Shown here piece after piece: positions 33,264 through 41,595 of a stretch of 43,857 nucleotides of DNA (its first letter is position 1; each line of letters starts with the position of its first letter). The position numbers and the translations under genes are program-made. This stretch comes from an uncultured Bacteroidales bacterium. GTDB lineage: Bacteria; Bacteroidota; Bacteroidia; Bacteroidales; UBA932. Below the pieces are notes generated by a model that was not told the origin of the DNA, searched no databases, and saw nothing but the letters and a program-made list of their open reading frames with translations. The stretch spans positions 1 through 43,857 of the forward strand of contig CAMGFA010000012.1 in the NCBI GenBank assembly GCA_946055165.1, in the 5' to 3' direction.

Positions 33264-36263
33264 TTAGAATGTTACTTTGATGCCGGCATTGAACTGCCTG
33301 TAGGCAGGATAGGCATTGTAGTCGAGGCCCTGTGTCACTGCACTGGAACCGTTCACGCTCACCTCAGGGTCAAAACCGCTGTATCGGGTGAGGGTAAGAA
33401 GGCGGTTGCCTCCTGCGAAAACCCTTATTCCTTTCACATAATTGTTTATTTTCAAGGCTTTTACCGGCACGTTATAGCCTATTTCCAAATTGCTGAGCCT
33501 GATATACGAAGCATCCTCCACAAAATTGGAATTCACAAAGGAACCGTACTGCAGACCGCCGTCCCTTTTATAGGTTCCGCGGATTACGCTTGTGGAAGGA
33601 TTGTTCCTGGTCCAGCGGTCGAGGCAGGTTGCCAGACGGTTGTTGTCCTCAAGAACCACCCTGGAGATATTGAGCAGACTGTTGCCGAAGCAGGCATCGA
33701 TGAAAACAGTGAGGTCGAAATTTTTCCACCGCAAAGTATTGCCCCAACCGAATACAATGTCAGGATCGCCCTTGCCGAGAAATGTGCGGTCATTCTCGTC
33801 TATAGTACCGCTTCTGTCAACATCCCTGAATTTTGGATCGCCCGGCTGGGATTTGGGCTGAGGGCTGTATGTTTCACCTTCCTGGATGATTCCAATCCAT
33901 TCATAACCCCAGATTGAACTCAAAGGCAAACCTTCCTGCACCACGGCGTACTCAGTATCGGCATAGCTTCCGTGAGGCCGCAGGCTGTAGAAAGTAGGAG
34001 CCGAAATGCTCTCCACCGTGTTTTTGTTATGGGAAATGTTCAAGGTGCTGGTCCAGGAGAAATCGGCCGTATCGAAAACATGGTAGTTCACAAAGAGTTC
34101 GACTCCCCTGTTGGAAATGCATCCGTTGTTGCCCTTGGTGGTTTTTATTCCTCCTGTACTGGTGGAAATGTTGATATCGTTGAGCAAATCGGTGGTAAGT
34201 TTGCTGTAAAGGTCGAAATTGACTTCGAGTTTGTGGTCCAGCAAGGAGAAGTCGATACCGAAATCCCCCTGTGTGGTGGTCTCCCAATGCAGAAGACTGT
34301 TTCCGGCATTGGCAGGGTACATACCCTTCACAACACTGTCGCCACCAAGATATACATCTTCGAAGGCATAGGAGCGCAGCGATTTGTACGAACCTATTCC
34401 GTCGTTTCCGGTCTGGCCGTAACTCAGCCTGAGCTTTATGTTGTCGAACAGAGGCTTGGCAAACTCCATAAAAGGCTCGTCACCCAACTGCCAGGCAACA
34501 GAGGCTGCAGGGAAAAAGCCCCACTTGTTCGAAGCTCCGAAGTTCGAGGCTCCGTCGGCACGGAAACTGGCATTGAGTATGTATTTGTCCTTGAGTACAT
34601 ATTCAAGCCTCGAGAAGAAGGACAGATTGTATTTGTCCGACTTCGCGGTGGAAATCCAGTCCACGATCTGGGCAGCTCCCATATTGTGCACACGGAAAGC
34701 ATCGGTGGTAAAATTGTGGGCTCCCATCCCGCTATAATAGTAATTGGTGCCTATGAAGCTGCTTCCCGCAATGATTTTCAAATCGCTATGGGCAAAAGGC
34801 TGGTGATATGTGAGCACAGCCTCGGCCTGCTGATAGTCGGAATTTTCGATTTCCTGAGTTGCAATTCCTTTGTTGGCAGCGCCGTGGTTGGTATTGCAGT
34901 CATAGTAGGTAGAATACTTGTCCATCTCGAAATTGTAGGAATACTGTGCCCTGAGGCTCAAGTATTTGAGGAAATCGAACTGAGCGTAGGCAGTAAGATA
35001 GGAATTGTTCACCCTCACGTTCAAATCCTTGTACATCAGCTCATAGTACACATTTTCAAGACGCGATTCCTCACCGAACACATTCTTTCCCTCAATGGTA
35101 TTGAGAGGAGAAGCCAGGAACATCCAATACATTGCATTGTCCGTGGAAGACTTGGTTCCCATGCTGATATAGGTGCGGTCGGTCCTGGCCATATAGGCAT
35201 TGACTCCGGCTTTGATATGCTCGTTCGGCTTGAAATCCACATTGAGTCTTGCGCTGGTTCGGGCAAAATCCGAATTGAGTACCAGACCCTTGTCCGTAGT
35301 GTTTACAACCGATGCAGCAGCCTGGAGTTTGTCCGAGCCGCCCTGCAGGGAGAGGGCATGAGTCTGGGTTGTGGAATTTCTGGTCATTTCCTTTATCCAG
35401 TCTGTTCCTTTTCCGCTATACAGCTGTTCTTCGGCAGTAAATGGAGGATCTCCGGCCGAGCCGTTATTCTCCCAGTTGAGCATTTCATACTTAATGGTCT
35501 GAGAGGCATCCATCAGGTCCCATGGGTTGCGCAGCTGCTTGACTGACAGGTTATAGGAGTAGTCAACGGAAAGTTTGCCACTGCTTCCGTGCTTTGTGGT
35601 GATGATAATCACACCATTTGCACCTCTGGAGCCGTAGATGGCCGTGGCGGCAGCATCCTTGAGGATTTCCATACTCTCGATATCCTCGGGGCTGATCTGG
35701 TTGCCGAGGCTTGTCTGGATGCCATCCACAATATAAAGAGGAGTATTGTCTGCCGAAATGGTAGATGCACCCCTAATGCGAACAGTCATTCCGCTTCCCG
35801 GCTCAAAGGACTCCTGTTTCACGACAACACCAGCAGCACGACCTCGCAAAAGATCTGCAGTGGAGGTTATGACTCCTGCTTTGACCTCATCTGCCTTTAT
35901 GGAAGAAACACTCCCTGCGAGGTCGCGCTTTCTGGTTACCCCATATCCGACAACCACAGTCTCTTCGAGGAGTTGGGTGTCGGTCATCATCACCACATTC
36001 AGAAATCGTTCCGGCGAGTCTATCCTCACCGATGTACTTTGAAGTCCGATGCAGTCGAAATGGAGGATATCACCCTTTTTAGCGGGTATTTCGAAAGAAC
36101 CGTCTTCAAGAGTGGAGCAATAAACCTGTCCTCCTTCTACACTTACCGTAATGGCAGGCAGAGGCAGGGAACTGTCGTCCGTAACGCGCCCTTTCACTAC
36201 GCTCTGTGCAAAAAGGCCCGGAGCGGAAAGAAGAGCTGCGAACAATAATAGAAATCTGTTCAT
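33264..36263 (-). CDS. SusC/RagA family TonB-dependent transporter
   Basis: A 999-residue outer-membrane barrel protein. A signal peptide (MNRFLLLFAALLSAPGLFAQ) is followed by the carboxypeptidase-regulatory-like domain at about 22-95, a TonB box EETVVVGYG (100-108), a plug at about 115-225 (LLRGRAAGVVVK, IRGASTISADNTPLYIVDG, ILKDAAATAIYGSRGANGVIIITTK) and a beta-barrel ending in an aromatic strand (FNAGIKVTF). With SusD it imports a ligand using TonB energy. It is first in the seven-gene operon and divergent from the propeller-AraC regulator, its likely controller. The absence of glycoside hydrolases in the operon leaves the cargo open. Confidence 0.95.
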   Translation of the reverse strand: MNRFLLLFAALLSAPGLFAQSVVKGRVTDDSSLPLPAITVSVEGGQVYCSTLEDGSFEIPAKKGDILHFDCIGLQSTSVRIDSPERFLNVVMMTDTQLLEETVVVGYGVTRKRDLAGSVSSIKADEVKAGVITSTADLLRGRAAGVVVKQESFEPGSGMTVRIRGASTISADNTPLYIVDGIQTSLGNQISPEDIESMEILKDAAATAIYGSRGANGVIIITTKHGSSGKLSVDYSYNLSVKQLRNPWDLMDASQTIKYEMLNWENNGSAGDPPFTAEEQLYSGKGTDWIKEMTRNSTTQTHALSLQGGSDKLQAAASVVNTTDKGLVLNSDFARTSARLNVDFKPNEHIKAGVNAYMARTDRTYISMGTKSSTDNAMYWMFLASPLNTIEGKNVFGEESRLENVYYELMYKDLNVRVNNSYLTAYAQFDFLKYLSLRAQYSYNFEMDKYSTYYDCNTNHGAANKGIATQEIENSDYQQAEAVLTYHQPFAHSDLKIIAGSSFIGTNYYYSGMGAHNFTTDAFRVHNMGAAQIVDWISTAKSDKYNLSFFSRLEYVLKDKYILNASFRADGASNFGASNKWGFFPAASVAWQLGDEPFMEFAKPLFDNIKLRLSYGQTGNDGIGSYKSLRSYAFEDVYLGGDSVVKGMYPANAGNSLLHWETTTQGDFGIDFSLLDHKLEVNFDLYSKLTTDLLNDINISTSTGGIKTTKGNNGCISNRGVELFVNYHVFDTADFSWTSTLNISHNKNTVESISAPTFYSLRPHGSYADTEYAVVQEGLPLSSIWGYEWIGIIQEGETYSPQPKSQPGDPKFRDVDRSGTIDENDRTFLGKGDPDIVFGWGNTLRWKNFDLTVFIDACFGNSLLNISRVVLEDNNRLATCLDRWTRNNPSTSVIRGTYKRDGGLQYGSFVNSNFVEDASYIRLSNLEIGYNVPVKALKINNYVKGIRVFAGGNRLLTLTRYSGFDPEVSVNGSSAVTQGLDYNAYPAYRQFNAGIKVTF

Positions 36264-36285
36264 TGTTATTAATATATTTGGTATG

Positions 36286-36322
36286 CAAATGAAATAATTA
36301 TTATTGAGAGTAAAGTTTCATT
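36286..36322. promoter_or_regulatory. Candidate operator between susC and its regulator
   Basis: An inverted repeat AATGAAA (36288-36294) and TTTCATT (36316-36322). The left arm lies in TTCATTTG (minus strand, 36286-36293), a possible susC -7 box. The right arm covers the possible -33 area (TTTC) of the divergent regulator promoter. One bound dimer could therefore control both directions. This is inference from position and symmetry. Confidence 0.4.
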
Positions 36323-36346
36323 ATTGCTATAAAATGTTTAATTTTG
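36316..36346 (+). promoter_or_regulatory. Possible promoter of the propeller-AraC regulator
   Basis: TTTC (36316-36319), a 19-bp spacer and TAATTTTG (36339-36346), fitting TAnnTTTG. The ATG lies 18 bases downstream. Confidence 0.5.
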
Positions 36347-36364
36347 TCTAAATTTAAGATAAAA

Positions 36365-38923
36365 ATGAAACAAAAAGCCCTATTGAGCCTCGTTCTGCTG
36401 CTATTCTTCCTACCTCTCTGCGCTGCCGGGCAGAAGGAAGGCGAATACTACATAAAGAACATAGGCATTGCCGAAGGGCTTTCACAGTCGAGCGTGAGCT
36501 GCATACTATACGACGGAATCTCCTCCCTCTGGATAGGTACCCGCTACGGGCTCAACGAATACCGCAACCATAGAATGCGTTCATTCGGCGAAGACTACAT
36601 AAACTTCCTCTTCACGGACAGCAGCGGAACACTATGGTGCGGAAGCAACCAGGGCCTCTACACTTTCGACAGGGAGCAGGAAAGTCTCGTAAAACACAGG
36701 GCAGGCAGTGCATACTGCGCCTACCAGGCGGAAGACGGAGGAATATACATCGGCTGCCGCGACTGTCTTATATATATAAAGGATGGAGAAGAGACGGTCT
36801 ATCCTTTCGACGGGGCAATGATTAGCGGATTCTACCCCTGGAAAGAAGAACTCATCCTCGTGGACAAGGGCCTTGGACTGCTGAGTTTCTCAAAGGGGCA
36901 AATCAGCCGCCACAGCCACCGCGACATCGACGGCTCCGTAGTGCTGGCATCGGCCCAGAAAGACAGCCTGCTCTATCTTTCGATTTTCCGAAAAGGAGTG
37001 CTGGAGCTGGACCTGAAAAGGCAGAGCAGCCGCTTTCTCGACAAGGCGGAAATCGGCAGCGACATTGTCCTCTGCCTGCAGTTTATCGGCGACGAGCTGT
37101 GGATGGGCACCGACGGCCAGGGCATTATCATCTACGGAAGCGAAGATGGAAGCATTCTAAGGCAAAACCTTCCATCCAATTCTGTAACAGCGATTTATGC
37201 CGATCCTTTCTCGAACATCTGGGCGGGAACAGTGCGCTCGGGCCTTTTCGGACTGCGGGCCTCCCCCATCATGAGCTTCAACAGCAGCAACAGCAAAATC
37301 AGCGACGATGTGGTAATCAGCCTTTGCCGCGAAGGGCAGGACAAGCTCTGGCTCGGCACCGATGGCGAAGGGATCAATCTCTTCGATGAAAATAGCAAAA
37401 ACATACAGCCCCTCGCATTCACCCAAGGTATGAAAATCTCCTCCATGGCCAGCCTGGGCAAAGGAAAGCTGCTGGCATCGGTCTATGGACAGGGGCTGCA
37501 AGTGATTGATGCCGAAAAAGAAAGTATAAGTCCCCTGCTGCTCATCGACGAAGCCACCAACCGCAGGGAATGCTACTACGGCAACGCCCCGCAACTCTAC
37601 AATCTGGACAACGGCCACATCCTCATAATGGCAATCAATGTCTATGACTACAACCCGCGCAACGGCCGTTTCAGCATCTACTCCCCGAGCAATACCCTCT
37701 CCATTGCAGAAATGCAGCTGATCAGCAAGGATTTCGCCTTCACTTCCGACCAACTTTTCCGGCTCGACAGCGAAAATCTCAAGATTGAGAATCTGGGTAT
37801 CGGGCTGCAAGGCAGAAAAATAAACAGCGCCGCCCAGATCGGAGACAGCCTCTGGATAGGCACTGGTACGGGCTTGCTGAGCTACAGCCTCCAAAGCGGC
37901 GAGATTCAGGAAGTCAAGACCAGGCTCTTCAACAGGATAAGCCGCCTGCAAGCCTCCGGAGACGAGCTTTGGATTGCAGCCGACAACACTCTTTTCCGCA
38001 AACGAGGCTCCAAAATCGAACTTATGGGCGAAAACGAAGGAATTGCCGCCAACGAAATCCTCACAGGCCTCAGCGACGAAAACCAGCTCTACCTCGGAGG
38101 CACCAAAGGACTCATCAGAATAAACCGCGACAGCCGGCACAAAGAGCAGTTCCAGCCCCGGCAGCAGCTGCAGATTCTCTCCCTGAGCATGGGCGGCCGC
38201 AAACTCAGTCCCGACAAAGGCACACTGCGCCTGCCATCGTCCTTCCCCGCAATAAGCATAAACTTCGGCCTGTCCATGGCCGATCCTTTCGACCGCTATG
38301 TTTACAGATACGAGGTCGAAGGCAAAACGGACTACAGCATCGAAACCTACGACGACTTCCTGGTCCTTCACGACCTTCAGAGCGGCCGATACGAAATTCG
38401 TGCGGCAGTGCTCGGCCCGGAAGGCAACTGGTCCGATGCAGTAAAACTGCTGAACATCAGGGTGCTGCGTCCATGGTATGCTCAAATCTGGTTCCTGGTG
38501 CTCATTGCAGCAATAGTGCTCTCATCGGTCATTTACCTGATAATCAAGCTCTACCACAAGAAGATGAAGAGGCTGGAACAACAGATGAGGGCGATGAACA
38601 GCGGCTTCATGCACAAATTCGACAGCCTCATCCTCGAGAACATCTCCAATCCTGCACTCGACATCTCCATGATTACCAGCAATATGACAATGAGCCGGGC
38701 TTCCCTGTACAACAAAGTCAAAGAAATTACGGGAAAGGGCATTTGGGAATACATAGAAGAAGTGAGGATGAGAAAGGCCTGCGAACTGTTGCTCAATACG
38801 GCATCGTCCATAAGCGACATTTCGGAGCAGTGCGGTTTCGGCTCTTCCCGCTATTTCAGCACCAGGTTCAAGAAATGCCGCGGCTGCACCCCGAGGGAAT
38901 TCAGAAAAAGAAAAGAAGATTGA
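36365..38923 (+). CDS. Membrane-spanning propeller sensor fused directly to an AraC-type DNA-binding domain
   Basis: An 852-residue regulator. After a signal peptide, periplasmic two-component-regulator propeller repeats (SSLWIGTRYGLNEY, GTLWCGSNQGLYTF, DKLWLGTDGEGINLF, DSLWIGTGTGLLSY) fill about 30-600. A Y_Y_Y-like domain follows at about 610-695 (YVYRYEVEGKTDY, SGRYEIRAAVLGPEGNWSD), then one membrane helix at about 704-727. Only some 20 residues later comes an AraC helix-turn-helix (SRASLYNKVKEITGKGIWEY, ISDISEQCGFGSSRYFSTRFK). The histidine kinase, ATPase and receiver modules of the usual hybrid two-component systems, which run to about 1300 residues, are absent. It would bind DNA from the membrane, as SusR-like or ToxR-like one-component regulators do. 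The ATG at 36365 gives the best signal peptide; an in-frame TTG lies 21 bp upstream. It is divergent from susC, its probable target. Confidence 0.9.
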   Translation: MKQKALLSLVLLLFFLPLCAAGQKEGEYYIKNIGIAEGLSQSSVSCILYDGISSLWIGTRYGLNEYRNHRMRSFGEDYINFLFTDSSGTLWCGSNQGLYTFDREQESLVKHRAGSAYCAYQAEDGGIYIGCRDCLIYIKDGEETVYPFDGAMISGFYPWKEELILVDKGLGLLSFSKGQISRHSHRDIDGSVVLASAQKDSLLYLSIFRKGVLELDLKRQSSRFLDKAEIGSDIVLCLQFIGDELWMGTDGQGIIIYGSEDGSILRQNLPSNSVTAIYADPFSNIWAGTVRSGLFGLRASPIMSFNSSNSKISDDVVISLCREGQDKLWLGTDGEGINLFDENSKNIQPLAFTQGMKISSMASLGKGKLLASVYGQGLQVIDAEKESISPLLLIDEATNRRECYYGNAPQLYNLDNGHILIMAINVYDYNPRNGRFSIYSPSNTLSIAEMQLISKDFAFTSDQLFRLDSENLKIENLGIGLQGRKINSAAQIGDSLWIGTGTGLLSYSLQSGEIQEVKTRLFNRISRLQASGDELWIAADNTLFRKRGSKIELMGENEGIAANEILTGLSDENQLYLGGTKGLIRINRDSRHKEQFQPRQQLQILSLSMGGRKLSPDKGTLRLPSSFPAISINFGLSMADPFDRYVYRYEVEGKTDYSIETYDDFLVLHDLQSGRYEIRAAVLGPEGNWSDAVKLLNIRVLRPWYAQIWFLVLIAAIVLSSVIYLIIKLYHKKMKRLEQQMRAMNSGFMHKFDSLILENISNPALDISMITSNMTMSRASLYNKVKEITGKGIWEYIEEVRMRKACELLLNTASSISDISEQCGFGSSRYFSTRFKKCRGCTPREFRKRKED

Positions 38924-38940
38924 TATTAATTTGCAATACA

Positions 38941-39399
38941 ATGGAAACAGTAAAACACACAGCACGCTACAGCTTCAGCAGGCAGGGCGGCAACTACATT
39001 CTCAGCATCGGCAACCACGAGGAAATAATTTCAGCCCTCGGACAGTTCTGTGAGGACGAGGACATCCAGGCCGCGGAAATCAGCGGACTGGGCGCAGTGA
39101 GCGAAGCAACTCTCCGCTTCCTGGACCCGGCAACAAAGCAGTATGTCGACAAACACTTCGAAGAACAGATGGAAATCAGCAACTTGTGCGGGAATGTCTC
39201 CCGCAAGGATGGAAAAGTCTATCTTCACGTTCATCTCAGCTTGGGACGGCGCGACTACAGCCTTGTCGGAGGCCACGCTCTCTGCGCAACAATCAACGGA
39301 GCCTGCGAGCTCTTTGTAAGAGTTCTCGAAGGGCAGCATCCGCAGAGAATCTTCGATCCGCAGACCGGACTCAATCTCTACGACTTTCCAAAAATCTGA
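38941..39399 (+). CDS. PPC/DUF296 domain protein
   Basis: A 152-residue single-domain protein. The PPC (plant and prokaryote conserved, DUF296) fold is recognisable from GNYILSIGNHEEIISALGQFCED, ISGLGAVSEATLRF and the His-rich LHVHLSLGRRDYSLVGGHAL, whose histidines form a metal site in family structures. Plant relatives carry AT-hook DNA-binding segments; this one has none, so DNA binding is unproven. The reading frame is open far upstream inside the regulator gene, but the true start is the ATG at 38941, 17 bases after the regulator stop. It may be co-transcribed with the regulator. Confidence 0.88.
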   Translation: METVKHTARYSFSRQGGNYILSIGNHEEIISALGQFCEDEDIQAAEISGLGAVSEATLRFLDPATKQYVDKHFEEQMEISNLCGNVSRKDGKVYLHVHLSLGRRDYSLVGGHALCATINGACELFVRVLEGQHPQRIFDPQTGLNLYDFPKI

Positions 39400-39407
39400 A
39401 AGAAGAT

Positions 39408-39438
39408 TTTGCTTTTTTTCAATAATTTGGTAAATTTG
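39408..39438 (+). promoter_or_regulatory. Strong gapA promoter with a palindrome in the leader
   Basis: TTTG (39408-39411), a 19-bp spacer and TAAATTTG (39431-39438), both matching consensus. Just past the expected start lies a perfect inverted repeat, CCCAAA-A-TTTGGG (39443-39455), and the leader runs about 50 bases to the ATG. The palindrome could be a repressor site or a 5' stabilising stem. Confidence 0.75.
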
Positions 39439-39478
39439 CACGCCCAAAATTTGGGAAATAAAGTAAAAACTTTTTTAA

Positions 39479-40492
<1,014 letters not shown>

Positions 40493-40519
40493 GTTTACAC
40501 CCTTTGAACAGTTTATGAG

Positions 40520-40549
40520 ACCGCCCCTTTTCCGGGCGGTTTCTTTTTT
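40520..40549 (+). terminator. gapA terminator
   Basis: A 7-bp stem, ACCGCCC (40520-40526) and GGGCGGT (40534-40540), with loop CTTTTCC, followed by TTCTTTTTT. Confidence 0.92.
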
Positions 40550-40591
40550 GCATAATTTTTGCTTACTTTGCAGCAGTAAAAACTATTGGAT

Positions 40592-41593
40592 ATGAGAGCA
40601 GCAATTTACGGCGCCGGTTCTCTGGGAACCATTCTCGGCGCATTCATCACAAAGAACGGTGGTGAAATCGATCTGATCAACCGAAACAAGGCTCACGTTG
40701 AAGCTCTTCAGAAAAACGGAGCCAGAATTGTGGGTACAATGAACTTCACCCAAAAGCTTGTAGCTTTCACTCCCGACCAGATGCAAGGCAGCTACGACAT
40801 AATAATCCTTCTCACCAAGCAGCAGTTCAACGAGCAGGTAGTTTCCTTCCTCAAGGACTATCTCGCCCCGGACGGAGTAATTGTCACCCTGCAGAACGGA
40901 CTGCCTGAATACAAGATTGCCAACATAGTGGGCCCGGACAGGGTTCTCGGCTGCACGGTTGCCTGGGGTGCCACAATGCTGAAACCGGGAGTCTGCGAAC
41001 TCACCAGCGAGCCCGATTCCCTCACCTTCAGTCTCGGAGCAATCTGCCCCAACCCGAACAAACACTTCGATGAGGTCAAGAAACTTCTCGAACTTATGGG
41101 AAAAGTCGAGGTGGACAGCAATTTCGTGGGCTCCAGATGGAGCAAACTGCTCATCAACTCAGCCTTCTCCGGAATGAGCACCGTGCTGGGCAGCACTTTT
41201 GGAGAAGCCGCCAAAGACAAGGAGTCCCGCAAAATCGTTCAGGCAATAATAAAGGAATGCATAGATGTCTGCGCCAAAGCCAGAATCAAAATCGAGCCGG
41301 TTCAGGGAAAGGACATAGTGAAACTCCTCGACTACCACAATCCTTTGAAAAAGGCCTTTGCCTACGCCATCATCCCTCTGGCAATAAAGAAACACGCCCT
41401 GCTCAAGGCAAGTATGCTTCAAGACATCGAGCACGGCAAAAAGACCGAAATCGACTCCATCAACGGAGTTGTGAGCGAGTTCGGCCGCCGCGTAGGAGTG
41501 CCTACCCCAAAGAACGACAAAGTGGTAGAAATTGTACACAAAATTGAAAACGGCGAACTCAAGCCATCTTTCGACAATCTCAAACTATTCTAA
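40592..41593 (+). CDS. Ketopantoate reductase (2-dehydropantoate 2-reductase) family protein
   Basis: A 333-residue NAD(P)H-dependent reductase. The N-terminal nucleotide-binding motif is AAIYGAGSLGTILGAF. The family's lysine block is GSRWSKLLINSAFSGMSTVLG, and the C-terminal helical domain has HGKKTEIDSINGVV, with the Glu and Asn expected for substrate binding. PanE makes pantoate for coenzyme A, but the family contains several paralogues and no other pan gene is nearby, so I give no symbol. The start is the ATG at 40592; a TTG 6 bases upstream is less likely. It follows the gapA terminator. A TTACTTTG at 40563-40570 could be its -7 box. The next gene begins 2 bases after its stop. Confidence 0.88.
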   Translation: MRAAIYGAGSLGTILGAFITKNGGEIDLINRNKAHVEALQKNGARIVGTMNFTQKLVAFTPDQMQGSYDIIILLTKQQFNEQVVSFLKDYLAPDGVIVTLQNGLPEYKIANIVGPDRVLGCTVAWGATMLKPGVCELTSEPDSLTFSLGAICPNPNKHFDEVKKLLELMGKVEVDSNFVGSRWSKLLINSAFSGMSTVLGSTFGEAAKDKESRKIVQAIIKECIDVCAKARIKIEPVQGKDIVKLLDYHNPLKKAFAYAIIPLAIKKHALLKASMLQDIEHGKKTEIDSINGVVSEFGRRVGVPTPKNDKVVEIVHKIENGELKPSFDNLKLF

Positions 41594-41595
41594 TA

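Noticed and set aside
33972..35546. A 524-codon plus-strand open frame inside susC
   Set aside because: It is antisense to a well-conserved TonB-dependent transporter, has no homology-like pattern and has no promoter.
36264..36364. Attachment site or integrated element at the susC-regulator boundary
   Set aside because: The tRNA at 23407 is intact and unrelated, and no direct repeats or integrase flank the Sus-like operon.
37157..38485. A 442-codon minus-strand open frame inside the propeller regulator
   Set aside because: It is a shadow of the repeat-rich propeller coding sequence; no start signal or domain is seen.
37969..38940. A long upstream extension of the PPC protein frame
   Set aside because: It overlaps the regulator in another frame and encodes Arg/Gln-rich noise; the PPC domain begins at the ATG at 38941.
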